Of a stretch of DNA of 41,375 nt, positions 17,170 through 26,080 are shown in pieces. The notes beneath the pieces are model-generated. The model ran no database searches. It had not been told where the DNA came from and was given only the letters and a program-made list of their open reading frames with translations. This DNA is from an uncultured Verrucomicrobiae bacterium (GTDB lineage Bacteria; Verrucomicrobiota; Verrucomicrobiia; Verrucomicrobiales; Akkermansiaceae): the NCBI GenBank assembly GCA_937957985.1, contig CALGOH010000119.1:1-41375 (forward strand). The letters run 5' to 3'. The position numbers and the translations under genes are program-made. Position 1 is the stretch's first letter. Each line of letters starts with the position of its first letter.

Positions 17170-17261
17170 GCGGGGGATGAAAACCGCATCCGCCGAGGGC
17201 CTCAAGTGGGAATGATGGCCGGGCCCTCGGTCCGCAGGCGGGAAAAAGTCCCGGATTTGGC

Positions 17262-17289
17262 TTGCATTGGGGTCCCGATGGGGTATCTC
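17262..17289 (+). promoter_or_regulatory. Probable promoter of rpsN
   Basis: TTGCAT (17262-17267) and TATCTC (17284-17289) are spaced 16 bases apart, 15 bases upstream of the rpsN start codon. The spacing suits sigma70, and a leader this short could mean nearly leaderless translation. Confidence 0.4.
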
Positions 17290-17303
17290 CCGCGCCCCGA
17301 ATT

Positions 17304-17573
17304 ATGGCCAAGAAGAGCTGGATCGCCCGCAACGAGCGCAAGAAGCGCACCGTCGCCAAATACGCCGACCTCCGTCACAAGCTGAAGGCGGAGAAGGACT
17401 ATGTCGGTCTCACGATGCTGCCGCGTGACGCCAGCCCGACCCGGGTGGTCAACCGCTGCGAGTACTCCGGCCGTCGCCGCGCGTTCATCCGCCGCTTCCG
17501 GCTTTCGCGGATCAGTTTCCGCGAGCTTGCTTCGCACGGGATGATTCCCGGCGTGACGAAGTCGAGCTGGTAA
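17304..17573 (+). CDS. rpsN: 30S ribosomal protein S14
   Basis: An 89-residue S14 of the long, zinc-free type: it lacks the CxxC pairs of the short form. The C-terminal half carries NRCEYSGRRRAF, LSRISFRELA and IPGVTKSSW, all diagnostic. The start MAKKSW is the usual S14 N-terminus. In most bacteria rpsN sits in the spc operon; here it stands alone beside fmdB-like and cnnm-like genes with its own promoter. It may be the only copy or a relocated one; the rest of the genome would tell. Confidence 0.95.
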   Translation: MAKKSWIARNERKKRTVAKYADLRHKLKAEKDYVGLTMLPRDASPTRVVNRCEYSGRRRAFIRRFRLSRISFRELASHGMIPGVTKSSW

Positions 17574-17628
17574 GGCATCATCCTTACCCTCGACGGGAGG
17601 CGGAAACCGCTCGTCCTCCCGTCCCGCC

Positions 17629-17889
17629 ATGCCGATCTACGAATACGTTTCCGAGCAACCCGACGATCCCGAGCGATCTTGTCGGATCTGTCGCGAGGGG
17701 TTCGAACTCCGTCGGCCCGCCGACCGGGCACCTCTTGAAAAGTGTCTCGCCTGCCGGAATCCCGTCCGGAAGGTCATTTCGAGGGTCAACACCCCGAAGG
17801 TGGCCAAGCCGCTGTCGGTGAGCGACGCCAAGAAGGCGGGCTTCACGATCCTCGAGAAGCGGGACCGGGGCGTGTACGAAAAACTTTGA
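17629..17889 (+). CDS. FmdB-family zinc-ribbon protein
   Basis: A small 86-residue protein starting MPIYEY, the hallmark of the FmdB regulatory zinc-ribbon family. Two CxxC pairs (Cys18/Cys21 and Cys39/Cys42) form a likely zinc site. The C-terminal half is basic. The family was named from a putative regulator of formamidase genes; its general function is unknown. It begins 55 bases after rpsN and ends four bases before the CNNM gene, so the three genes may be co-transcribed. Confidence 0.85.
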   Translation: MPIYEYVSEQPDDPERSCRICREGFELRRPADRAPLEKCLACRNPVRKVISRVNTPKVAKPLSVSDAKKAGFTILEKRDRGVYEKL

Positions 17890-17893
17890 GCCG

Positions 17894-19342
17894 GTGATCG
17901 CTTGGTTTTCAGAAAGCTTCGCGCTGTTGGCGGCGGGCGCGGGGGAGATTTCCAAGGATTTCCCCTCATTGCCGATGACCCTGCTCTATCTGTCGGGCAT
18001 CGCCTTTTTCCTGCTGCTCAACGCCTTCTTCGTGGCGTCGGAATTCGCCATCGTGAAGGTGCGGCCGAGCCAGCTCGAGACGGTCGAGAAGGAGAAGCCG
18101 GGCAGCACCACGACGGCGACGCGCGTGGTCGGGTCGCTCGACGGTTACCTCTCGGCGAACCAGCTCGGCATCACGATCGCCTCGCTGGCGCTCGGTTTTC
18201 TCGGCGAGCCCTTCGTCGAGGCGTTCGTCTCGCCGGTGCTGCTGCGGCTCGGGGTGCCCGAGGTGGTGGCGCTTGCGAGCCTGCAGATCCCCCTGATCGG
18301 CTGGCTCTCCTTCGGCCTGGCGATCGTGTCGTTCACCTTCCTTCACGTCGTCATCGGCGAGCTGCTGCCGAAGTCGATCGCGATCCGCAAGGCGCTGGCG
18401 ACGACGCTGCTGCTGGCGAAGCCGCTGCATGTCTTCTACAAGTCCTTCCACTGGGCGATCCGCGTGCTGAACGGCACCGCGAACCTGTTGCTCAAGAATC
18501 TCTTCCGGATCGACCCGATTTCCGAGGGGGAGCACATCCACTCCGCCGAGGAACTGGCGTTGTTGGTGACGCAGAGCGGCGCGGCGATGGAGGTGACGGA
18601 CACCGAGCGCGAGATCGCGGTCAACGCGCTCGAGCTGAACGAACTCTGGGTGCGCGACGTGATGACCCCCCGCCAGGACGTGGTGGTGCTCGATGCCGAC
18701 GAGGACTTCGAGAAGGCGCTGGAGACCGCGCGCCGCACCAAGCACACCCGCTTTCCCCTGGTGAAGGGCGGGCACCTCGACAACCACATCGGGTTGATCC
18801 ACATCAAGGACGTGCTGAAGCTGGTCGGCGGTCCGGACCCCGACCTGATGAAGATCCGCCGCGATCTGAAGGTGGGGCCGGACACGATGCCGCGCGACAC
18901 ACTGCTGAAATTCTTCCTCAAGGAGCGAGCCCACCTCGCGCTGGTGGTCGATGAGTTCGGCACGCCGGTCGGTATCGTCTTCCTCGACAACGTGATCGAG
19001 GAGATCGTCGGCGACATCCAGGACGAGTTCGACAACGAACGGCCGGAGTTCGTCCGGGTGAACGACGAGGAGTTCGTGGTCGACGGCACGCTGACGCTTA
19101 ACGATCTCTCCGACATCGAGGAGGGCCTCGAACTGGAGAGTGGCGAGGTGACCACCGTCGGCGGCTACATCACGCAACAACTCGGCCGCTTTCCCGAGGT
19201 CGGCGAGGCGATGGAGATTCTCGGCTGGGAGGCCAAGGTCACCAGCACCGACGGCCGAAGGGTCGGCCAGGTGCATTTCCGCAAGCTCGAGCCGGTGGTC
19301 GAGGATGCGGCTGCCGTGAGCGGGTCGGACGAGCAGGAGTAG
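17894..19342 (+). CDS. CNNM/CorC-HlyC family membrane protein with CBS pair
   Basis: A 482-residue transporter-associated protein. An N-terminal DUF21 (CNNM) membrane domain spans about 28-205, with the conserved GELLPKSIAIR. A CBS pair follows (about 225-345, beginning VRDVMTPRQDV) and then a CorC_HlyC domain (about 355-455). Relatives export Mg2+ or Co2+ or modulate such export. The start is a GTG four bases after the FmdB stop; an ATG at 17975 (MTLLYLSG) is an alternative that begins right before the first membrane helix. It converges with the methyltransferase gene six bases away. Confidence 0.9.
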   Translation: MIAWFSESFALLAAGAGEISKDFPSLPMTLLYLSGIAFFLLLNAFFVASEFAIVKVRPSQLETVEKEKPGSTTTATRVVGSLDGYLSANQLGITIASLALGFLGEPFVEAFVSPVLLRLGVPEVVALASLQIPLIGWLSFGLAIVSFTFLHVVIGELLPKSIAIRKALATTLLLAKPLHVFYKSFHWAIRVLNGTANLLLKNLFRIDPISEGEHIHSAEELALLVTQSGAAMEVTDTEREIAVNALELNELWVRDVMTPRQDVVVLDADEDFEKALETARRTKHTRFPLVKGGHLDNHIGLIHIKDVLKLVGGPDPDLMKIRRDLKVGPDTMPRDTLLKFFLKERAHLALVVDEFGTPVGIVFLDNVIEEIVGDIQDEFDNERPEFVRVNDEEFVVDGTLTLNDLSDIEEGLELESGEVTTVGGYITQQLGRFPEVGEAMEILGWEAKVTSTDGRRVGQVHFRKLEPVVEDAAAVSGSDEQE

Positions 19343-19348
19343 GACGAC

Positions 19349-20098
19349 TCACCGCCGCAGCCGGGCGATGAGGGTGATGATCTGGGCTTCGTCGGTGACG
19401 GGCTCGGCCTCGTCGAAGTCCGCGCAGGCGCGGTCGATCTCGAATCCCGCGTCGTCGAGCATCCCGGCCAGCGGTCCGGGCTCGAACCAGCGGATCGATT
19501 GTTCGGACCGGTGCTCGCGAATCGCTCCGTCCTTATCGAGCCGGTAGCGATGCTCACGGTGGAGGACGTGGTTCCCGCGGTCGAGGTGGTGGCGGGTGTG
19601 GAGCGTGGCCCGGCCGCCTCCCGGCAGGTCCGCCTCATGATCGAGATACCACTCGTCCTCGGGAAGCTCGCCGTCGAGTTCGGCGAAGGGGCGGAACACG
19701 GTGAGGTAGAGGACGCCGTCGTCGGTGAGCATCCCGCGGAGGTGTCGGAGGTCCGCAACCGGGTCGCTTGAAAGCTGCAGCGTGAACGAGGGAATCAGGA
19801 TCGACCGGTAGGGGGAGTTGCTTCGGAAGTTGGCCATGGTGGCCTCGTGGAGGACGGGTTGGAGGCCGCCGGCTTTTTCCCGGCAGAGCATGAGCATGTC
19901 CGGGGATGGGTCGAGCCCTTCGACGGTGTGACCTTTCTCCAGCAGCGGCAGCAGCAGGCGTCCGGAGCCGCAGCCGACCTCGAGGGCGCGCCCCGGGAAC
20001 TCGGTGAGCAGCGCGTCGAGCCACGCCTGCTCGGGAGTTTCCTCGTCCTCCCAGAAGAGGTCGTGGAGCTCGGCTTCGAGGGAAGTGTAGGGGGTCAT
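19349..20098 (-). CDS. Class I SAM-dependent methyltransferase
   Basis: A 249-residue methyltransferase of unknown substrate. Motif I is ALEVGCGSG (38-46), the acidic residue after strand 2 is Asp63 (GLDPSPDML), and a beta strand GVLYLTVF follows. The long acidic-polar C-terminal half resembles small-molecule methyltransferases. I start at MTPYTSLEAE; twenty in-frame upstream codons merely translate the palindromic repeat at 20108-20154. It may be co-transcribed with the DUF4407 gene upstream. Confidence 0.82.
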   Translation of the reverse strand: MTPYTSLEAELHDLFWEDEETPEQAWLDALLTEFPGRALEVGCGSGRLLLPLLEKGHTVEGLDPSPDMLMLCREKAGGLQPVLHEATMANFRSNSPYRSILIPSFTLQLSSDPVADLRHLRGMLTDDGVLYLTVFRPFAELDGELPEDEWYLDHEADLPGGGRATLHTRHHLDRGNHVLHREHRYRLDKDGAIREHRSEQSIRWFEPGPLAGMLDDAGFEIDRACADFDEAEPVTDEAQIITLIARLRR

Positions 20099-20107
20099 GA
20101 TGCGTCG

Positions 20108-20154
20108 CGCCGAAGCTGGTGCTTCGGCGATCTCTCGCAAAGCATCGCTTTGCG
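20108..20154. repeat. Two tandem perfect hairpins
   Basis: CGCCGAAGC-TGGT-GCTTCGGCG (20108-20129) and CGCAAAGC-ATC-GCTTTGCG (20136-20154) fill the gap between the DUF4407 stop and the methyltransferase start. Arms of 9 and 8 bases are perfect. No T tract follows. A REP-like or RNA-processing element is likely. Confidence 0.7.
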
Positions 20155-20160
20155 CCACCC

Positions 20161-21849
20161 TCAGCCCGGAGCCACGCCGCTCTTGAAGAAGGTTTCCATG
20201 CGGCGGTGGAGGTCCTCGTAGAAGCTGGCCTTCATCTTCTCGAGCATCGCGAGCTTCTCGGGGCCGGAGTGGGCGTGGGCCTCCTGCTCGAGGCGCATCT
20301 GCTCGGCGAAGGAGCGCTCCATGGCGATGAGGGAATCGAGGAACTCACGCGCGGCGCGGGAGTGCTCGACGCCGTCGACGAGCGCGTGTTCGAGACGCTT
20401 GTTGCGCGTGACGGCGATCAGGTTGCCGTCGGCGAGCTTCTCCATGTAGCGGCCGTGGCTCTGCTTGAAGGCCTGGTGCTCGGAGTCGAAGGAGATCTCG
20501 TCGCGGTCGAGCAGGGTGTCGTAGGGCCCCGGCTTGGTGAAGAACTTCACGACCAGCGGGATGGTGTCGACCAGCATGAACAGGCCGGTGAGGATGAGGT
20601 AGGTGTAGAAGGCGAACTTGCCGCCCTCGGCGCCCTGCTTGAAAAGGTGGTGGAGGGCGAGGGTCTGGGTGAGGACGTCGCGGCGGGGTTCATCCTGGAT
20701 CGCGGCGATCCGCTCGCGCTCCTCGGTGCCGACCGAGGCAAGCTCCTGCTTGGCGAGTTCCTGCTCGGCGAGCAGCGAGTCGATCTGCTGCTTGATGGTG
20801 TCGCGCAGGGCGTTCTGCTGGGTGACGAAAGCCTGGGCCTGGTCTTCCTCGACCTGTCGTTTGAGCGCGGCGATGCGTTCCTGCTCGGCGCGGTTGGCGG
20901 CCTCGATCTCGGCCAGCCGGCCCTCGAAGGCGGCGATGGCGTTCTTTTCCGCCTCGCGGATCTGGGTCTGCAGGGTGGCCTTCTCGGCGCTCAGGTGTTC
21001 GAGCAGTCCGGCGATGCGCTGCGACTCGGCGCGGCGGGGCTCGAGCTGGTCGGCCTTGATCGAGCGGGCGCGCGGACCCTCGCCGACGAGGCCGGACCGC
21101 TGGCCGTTGAGCTCCCGCTCGTATTCGGTCTGCCAGTAGGAAAGCTCGGTCTGGAGCTTGGCATACTGCGGCGAGAGCTCGTCGTGCTGCTGCTGGACGA
21201 TCTCGAGGCGTTCCTTGAACGGAGCCACCGACTCGGCAATGGCGGCGTCGAGTTCCTTCTGCTGCGCGGCGGTCAGGCCGGGGATGGCGTCCTCGGCATT
21301 CTCACGGTCCTGGATGATGAAGCGCGCCTGGAAGCTCTCGGTCCACTTCTCCCGCTGGCCGGCGATGGCCTGCTCCAGCCGGGCGATCTCGCCGCGGATG
21401 CGCTCCTTGGTCTCGCCGAAGCCGCTGCGCGCCTCCTCGATCTCGACGGCGCGGTCTTCCTCGATGACCGAGGTGATCGTGTCGCGGAAGAGCAGCAGCA
21501 CCAGCGGGTGGGCGATGGTGAGGCCCATCAGGATCGCCACTCCGAGCCGCAGGGCGAACTGGGAGAGCTTCCGGGTCCAGGAAAGGAACGGGCGGTAGCC
21601 GGCGAGCAGGGCGCGGTCGATGGTGAGGATGATGAACGCCCAAACGGCGGCGACCGGGTAGATGACGGTGGCCTTGTCGGTGAGGGTCGACAGCGCGTAG
21701 GCGCAGGCGATGAAGGCGAAGGCGCAGGGGACGAGCACGGTCGCGCCGAAGGCGACGTATTTGCGCTGTTCCCAGTTCGGGCACTGCTCGAGGGTTTCGG
21801 TGCCGGCTCCGGAGAGCCAGAAGAAGACGTGCTTGAGGGATCGCATCAT
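20161..21849 (-). CDS. DUF4407 membrane protein with long coiled coil
   Basis: A 562-residue protein of the DUF4407 family, function unknown. Membrane segments are at about 31-55, 61-80, 98-121 and 412-436. Between the third and fourth lies a charged, Glu/Gln/Arg-rich region of some 285 residues (about 125-410) that should form a long coiled coil. The ends are likely cytoplasmic. The gene opens with two consecutive ATGs; I use the first. It lies 12 bases downstream of the antiporter stop, consistent with co-transcription. A structural or membrane-stress role is speculation. Confidence 0.8.
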   Translation of the reverse strand: MMRSLKHVFFWLSGAGTETLEQCPNWEQRKYVAFGATVLVPCAFAFIACAYALSTLTDKATVIYPVAAVWAFIILTIDRALLAGYRPFLSWTRKLSQFALRLGVAILMGLTIAHPLVLLLFRDTITSVIEEDRAVEIEEARSGFGETKERIRGEIARLEQAIAGQREKWTESFQARFIIQDRENAEDAIPGLTAAQQKELDAAIAESVAPFKERLEIVQQQHDELSPQYAKLQTELSYWQTEYERELNGQRSGLVGEGPRARSIKADQLEPRRAESQRIAGLLEHLSAEKATLQTQIREAEKNAIAAFEGRLAEIEAANRAEQERIAALKRQVEEDQAQAFVTQQNALRDTIKQQIDSLLAEQELAKQELASVGTEERERIAAIQDEPRRDVLTQTLALHHLFKQGAEGGKFAFYTYLILTGLFMLVDTIPLVVKFFTKPGPYDTLLDRDEISFDSEHQAFKQSHGRYMEKLADGNLIAVTRNKRLEHALVDGVEHSRAAREFLDSLIAMERSFAEQMRLEQEAHAHSGPEKLAMLEKMKASFYEDLHRRMETFFKSGVAPG

Positions 21850-21861
21850 GGCTGAAGCGGT

Positions 21862-23775
21862 TTACTCCCCCGCGCTTGCCTGTTTATCACCCGTGGCGTC
21901 GGGTTTCGGCAAAAGGACGTAGAGCGTGGTTCCCGGGGGAACCCGTTCGAGGTCGACCGGGGCGGGGCGGAGCCCCTTGGACTCGCCGGAAAGGAAGAGG
22001 ATGTGGTAGGGCTTGCCTTCGTAGGTGAGCCGGAAGTCCTCGATGGTGAAGATGTCGGTGATCTGCGATTTCTTCACCACCGCTCCCTGGGCGACCAGCC
22101 GCTGGAGGGTGGCGTGGTCGGGGGCGCCGGTGAAGCACACCTGCGAGCGGACGTCCGAGGCGGCGGCGGTCTTGTGACCGCCCTCGCGGTCCTGCGGGGC
22201 GAGCTGCCACACCCCGGCGCGGCCGAACTGGTGGATGAAGCGCTGGCTGGCCATCGAGTTGACCTCGTCGTTGGGCGTGCCGGCGATCAGCGAGCCGATG
22301 CCGTTGAAATCCAGCTCCTCCTCGGCGAACTCGGAGAGGATGTTGGCGCGATGGGCCTCGAGTCCGAGCATCTTGGCGGCGGAAACGTTCGCGTAGTTGG
22401 TGTCGAGCAGCATCACCCGGTGGCGGTCGTCGGCCAGCGCCTTGGCGGCGAGGCGCGCCCAGCCGTCGGCCCCGGCGAAAAGGATGCCGGTGGGATTTTT
22501 CGATGCCAGACCCAGTCCCCGGGCCAGCGGCGCGCCACCGAGGCCGTAGACCGCGACGGTGCCGATGATGACCAGGAAGATGAGGGCCGAGATCTCGGCG
22601 GACTGGGTGGCGATGATCGCCGCCTTGTCTCCGAAGTGGCCGCCGGAGGTGGCGGCGACCTCGAACTCGAGGGCGAAGATCGAGGCCACCGCGGCGGCGA
22701 CGATCCCGCGGGGTGCGAGGAAGGCGAGGAAGATTCGCTCTTTGCTGGTGGTCTGGTGCGAGCCGAGGAGCGAGCCGAAGACCGAGACCGGACGGCCGAC
22801 CAGGATGAGGAAGAGCAGCAGCGCGACGCCCTTCCACAAGGTGCCGGTGAGGTCATCGACCGCGATCCGGCCCGAGAGCACGATGAACAGCGAGGAGATG
22901 ATCAGCGTGCGGAGGTTCTCCTTGAACTCGAGGATGTGCTTCACCGAGACCGAGCGCTGGTTGGCCAGCGTGATGCCGAGCACGGTGACGGTCAGCAGTC
23001 CGGCCTCCTTTTCGAAAACGTTCGAGCCGGTGAACGCGACGGCGACCACCGCCAGCAGGAAGACCGGCTGGAGGTAGTCGGGGATGAGGTGCTTGCGCAG
23101 CAGGACCTCGACGATCTTGCCGAGCAGGAAGCCGCCGACGACACCGATCAGCAGCAGCTTGCCGATCGCGACGAAGACCTGCAGCCAGGCGGCGTCGGCA
23201 TCCGATGCCAGCGCGGCCTTGAAGACGAGCACGCCGAGGATGGCGCCGATCGGATCGACCACGATGCCCTCCCACTTGAAGATGGAGGCCATCTTGCGCG
23301 TGGGATTCACGTGGCGCAGCAGCGGCGCGATGACCGTGGGTCCGGTCACGGTGAGGATGGCTCCGGTGAGCAGCGCCAGCCGGATGTCGTAGCCGAGCGC
23401 CTGCGACATGAAGACGGCGGTGGCCGCCATGGAGATGATGACCGCGATGGTGCACAGGCGCAGGACGGGAAGCCCGGATTCGCGGAGTTCGCCGAACTTC
23501 AGGGTCAGCCCGCCTTCGAAGAGAATGATCGCCACGAACAGGCCGACGGCGGAAAGCAGCGGATTGAAATGCGCGTCGCCCTGGGCCAGGTAGTCGTCGA
23601 TCTTGACGCCCGTCCACTGCCCGAGCGCGAAGCCGAAGGCGAGCAGCAGCAGGATGGAGGGCAGCTTGAATCGCCACGCCAGCCACTGGGCCAGCACGCC
23701 GATCGCCAGGACGAGCGTCAGGTAGACGAGCGGGGACATGCCGCCACCGGAGGCCAGCGCAAGGAAATCGGGCAT
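21862..23775 (-). CDS. CPA-type cation/proton antiporter with RCK domain
   Basis: A 637-residue monovalent cation:proton antiporter. About 12 membrane segments occupy 12-425, with VTGPTVIAPLLRH (143-155) and EGIVVDPIGAI (169-179). The key position reads Val-Asp174, where CPA1 proteins usually have Asn-Asp and CPA2 proteins Asp-Asp. From about 429 a TrkA-N/RCK-like Rossmann domain begins (GILFAGADGWARLAAKAL), followed by a C-terminal part that probably gates transport in response to nucleotides. K+ or Na+ efflux is likely. I start at MPDFLAL; a Met 14 codons upstream is possible. DUF4407 follows directly. Confidence 0.85.
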   Translation of the reverse strand: MPDFLALASGGGMSPLVYLTLVLAIGVLAQWLAWRFKLPSILLLLAFGFALGQWTGVKIDDYLAQGDAHFNPLLSAVGLFVAIILFEGGLTLKFGELRESGLPVLRLCTIAVIISMAATAVFMSQALGYDIRLALLTGAILTVTGPTVIAPLLRHVNPTRKMASIFKWEGIVVDPIGAILGVLVFKAALASDADAAWLQVFVAIGKLLLIGVVGGFLLGKIVEVLLRKHLIPDYLQPVFLLAVVAVAFTGSNVFEKEAGLLTVTVLGITLANQRSVSVKHILEFKENLRTLIISSLFIVLSGRIAVDDLTGTLWKGVALLLFLILVGRPVSVFGSLLGSHQTTSKERIFLAFLAPRGIVAAAVASIFALEFEVAATSGGHFGDKAAIIATQSAEISALIFLVIIGTVAVYGLGGAPLARGLGLASKNPTGILFAGADGWARLAAKALADDRHRVMLLDTNYANVSAAKMLGLEAHRANILSEFAEEELDFNGIGSLIAGTPNDEVNSMASQRFIHQFGRAGVWQLAPQDREGGHKTAAASDVRSQVCFTGAPDHATLQRLVAQGAVVKKSQITDIFTIEDFRLTYEGKPYHILFLSGESKGLRPAPVDLERVPPGTTLYVLLPKPDATGDKQASAGE

Positions 23776-23966
23776 CGGGAGGGATGTCAGCGGATACCGG
23801 ACCAGCCGACGATTCAAAAAGCGGTCCGGACCCGCCTAGACGGATCGGCCGGGCAATCGCCCGATCTGCCGGAATCTCAAGGCTTCGGGGATGGATCCTC
23901 CGCATTTTTTGCGCTTACGTGATTACGGAGTTTAGAATTCCACATATTCAGGATATCTAAAACTTC
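23776..23966. other. Divergent intergenic region
   Basis: 191 bases between the antiporter and the unknown plus-strand gene. The part next to the antiporter is GC-rich and holds CGGGC-AATC-GCCCG; the part next to the plus gene (from about 23900) is unusually AT-rich. TTGCGC (23909-23914) and TTAGAA (23932-23937) are 17 apart and could form a weak plus-strand promoter. Nothing here codes convincingly. Confidence 0.4.
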
Positions 23967-24731
23967 ATGCCTTCCCAACAACCCTTCGTAAGCCAGTCGG
24001 ATCGTATCAGAGCTCTGTGCGATGAAGCCATGAAGAAGCCGGACATCACGGTGACCGAGAAGACGCTTGAGACCCGTTCCGAGCGTCCCGCCACCGAGAC
24101 CTCCCGTTTGAAGGTCTCGGCGATGCGGGCCGCGGTCGAGGCGTCCTCCGGGCAAAAGGTCGATGACTCGGCCGAGCGCCCGGAGCGCGTCGAGGAATCG
24201 CCGCAGCCGGAAGCCAAGGTCGAGCAGCATCACACCGAGCAGGACCAGGAACTGGCCGCGATGCTCGAGGAGCGCGACAGCCGCCTGAACAAGCGCAAGG
24301 GCCGCGTCCGCCTGCTGGCGAACGTGGCGTTGCTCGCCCTGTTCGTCACGCCGGTGACCGTTGTCGCGGTGAATCCGGAGCTTCGCGCGAAGTTCGAGAA
24401 GTTCGCCACGAACCTCGGCGAGGGGGTCGATGACGTGAAGAGCATGGCCAACGCCAAGGACAGCTTCGACGAAGCCCTCAAGGGCGTGGCGGCGCGTGGC
24501 GAGCATGTCGATGAGGCGACCAAGATGCTCGGCTTCGACCCGAACAGCGTGTCGGAGGACGACGACCTCCAGATGACCGCCGAGATGACGAAGTTCATGG
24601 GCGAGGAGGCCGACGGCTTCGCGATCCGCCATGGCAAGCTCAAGTCGATGGGCACGGTGGCCACGGCCCTGACCGGCATGGAGGAGACCACCCTCGAGGA
24701 CATCAGGGCGGCCGAATCCGAACAGCAGTGA
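23967..24731 (+). CDS. Unrecognised single-pass membrane protein
   Basis: I do not recognise this 254-residue protein. The first 113 residues are polar and rich in Glu, Arg, Ser and Lys, probably disordered or coiled. A single hydrophobic segment (about 114-135) preceded by a run of Lys/Arg suggests an N-in, C-out anchor. The remaining 119 residues are acidic and helix-forming. There is no signal peptide, no cysteine pair and no catalytic motif that I can see. Codon use resembles its neighbours. It sits alone between the antiporter and dGTPase genes. Confidence 0.7.
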   Translation: MPSQQPFVSQSDRIRALCDEAMKKPDITVTEKTLETRSERPATETSRLKVSAMRAAVEASSGQKVDDSAERPERVEESPQPEAKVEQHHTEQDQELAAMLEERDSRLNKRKGRVRLLANVALLALFVTPVTVVAVNPELRAKFEKFATNLGEGVDDVKSMANAKDSFDEALKGVAARGEHVDEATKMLGFDPNSVSEDDDLQMTAEMTKFMGEEADGFAIRHGKLKSMGTVATALTGMEETTLEDIRAAESEQQ

Positions 24732-24755
24732 TTTTCCTCCGGACTGAATTCCTTT

Positions 24756-24777
24756 GCCCGCCGGGACGCCGGCGGGC
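24756..24777 (+). repeat. Perfect GC-rich hairpin before the dGTPase gene
   Basis: GCCCGCCGG and CCGGCGGGC are perfect 9-base arms around GACG, 24 bases after the stop of the unknown gene and 12 before the dGTPase GTG. No T tract follows. It may be a weak terminator or a leader hairpin near the dGTPase ribosome site. Confidence 0.55.
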
Positions 24778-24789
24778 TAAGGACGGTCC

Positions 24790-26079
24790 GTGACGAACCG
24801 GTTTTACGGAGCCTTCGACCTCGAGCGTCGCTCGGGGCGGGCCGATGGAGGGGACTTCCGGACCGCCTTCCAAATCGACCGCGACCGGGTGCTGCACACG
24901 CCGGCCTTCCGCCGGCTGCAGAACAAGACCCAGGTCTTCTGGAGCGGCGAGTATGACTTTTATCGTACGCGGCTCACCCACTCGCTCGAGGTCGCCCAGA
25001 TCGGGCGCTCGATCTGTCATTGGCTGAGGGCGCAGGGCGATCCGCTGGCGGAGGATTTTTTCATCGATCCCGATCTCGTCGAGGCGGCCTGCCTCTCGCA
25101 CGACCTCGGGCATCCTCCGTTCGGCCACGCAGGCGAGCGCACCCTCAACCACCTGATGGCCGGGTGGGGTGGCTTCGAGGGCAATGCCCAGACGCTGCGG
25201 CTGCTGTGCGAGCGGATCTTTTCCGCGAAGCGGACGGGCATGGACCCGAGCCGCGCCTTCACCGACGCGGTGCTGAAGTACAAGTCGCTGTGGAGCGAGC
25301 GGAAGTATCTGGAAAAGGAGGTCCCTGAGAATCATTTCCTCTACGATTTCCAGCAGGGCGAACTCGACTGGACGCTTGGTGGAAACGACTTCCCCGCGGA
25401 ACTGCCGCCCGGTGACGAGCGCGACGGCTTCAAGTCGATCGAGTGCCAGGTGATGGACTGGGCCGACGACACCGCCTACTCGCTGAACGACCTCTCCGAC
25501 AGCGTGCGCGCGGGATTCCTGAATCTCGAGCGCATCGAGCGCTGGGCGGAGAAGACCGGCGAGCTGTTTGGCGAAGGCACCCCGCTGGGCGAGCTGAGGA
25601 CCGCCATCCGGCGCGGGCGGGTCGACCCCTTCGTCGGCAAGCGCATCGGCCGCTACATCCGGGCGACCTCGCTGCAGGGTGACGCGAACTTCATGAGCGG
25701 CACGACCAACCGCTACCGGTTCCGCCTGGTCGTCGATCCGGAGGTGAAGGCGGAGTCGGAGGTCTTCAAGCGGCTGGCCTTCGAGGTGGTGTTCCTTTCC
25801 CCCCAGCTCAAGCAGCTCGAGCACAAGGGCAGCCACATGCTGCGTCGCCTGTGGGAGGTGCTGGAAACCCGCTACGTGAAGGGCGAGGGGATCGACGGCC
25901 AGAAGTTCCAACTGCTGCCCGAGGATGCGGCGGACGAGATCGCGGCGGCGGGCAGCGAGTGGGAGCGGGCGCGGCTGGTGTGCGACTTCCTGGCCGGCAT
26001 GAGCGACGGCTACGCCGCGAGAATGTACCAACGGCTCTTCACCCCAGACTTCGGCTCGATCGGGGATCTGGTCGGGTGA
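24790..26079 (+). CDS. dgt: Deoxyguanosinetriphosphate triphosphohydrolase-like HD protein
   Basis: Hydrolyses dGTP or other dNTPs to the nucleoside and triphosphate, limiting the dNTP pool. The 429 residues have the HD-domain metal ligands His64 (RLTHSLEV), His104-Asp105 (SHDLGHPPFGH) and an Asp in MDWADDTAYS (221-230). The N-terminal RTAFQIDRDRVLHTPAFRRLQNKTQVF is the dNTPase signature. The start is GTG at 24790, which gives the expected N-terminus. It converges with the Uma2 gene one base away. Confidence 0.92.
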   Translation: MTNRFYGAFDLERRSGRADGGDFRTAFQIDRDRVLHTPAFRRLQNKTQVFWSGEYDFYRTRLTHSLEVAQIGRSICHWLRAQGDPLAEDFFIDPDLVEAACLSHDLGHPPFGHAGERTLNHLMAGWGGFEGNAQTLRLLCERIFSAKRTGMDPSRAFTDAVLKYKSLWSERKYLEKEVPENHFLYDFQQGELDWTLGGNDFPAELPPGDERDGFKSIECQVMDWADDTAYSLNDLSDSVRAGFLNLERIERWAEKTGELFGEGTPLGELRTAIRRGRVDPFVGKRIGRYIRATSLQGDANFMSGTTNRYRFRLVVDPEVKAESEVFKRLAFEVVFLSPQLKQLEHKGSHMLRRLWEVLETRYVKGEGIDGQKFQLLPEDAADEIAAAGSEWERARLVCDFLAGMSDGYAARMYQRLFTPDFGSIGDLVG

Positions 26080-26080
26080 G

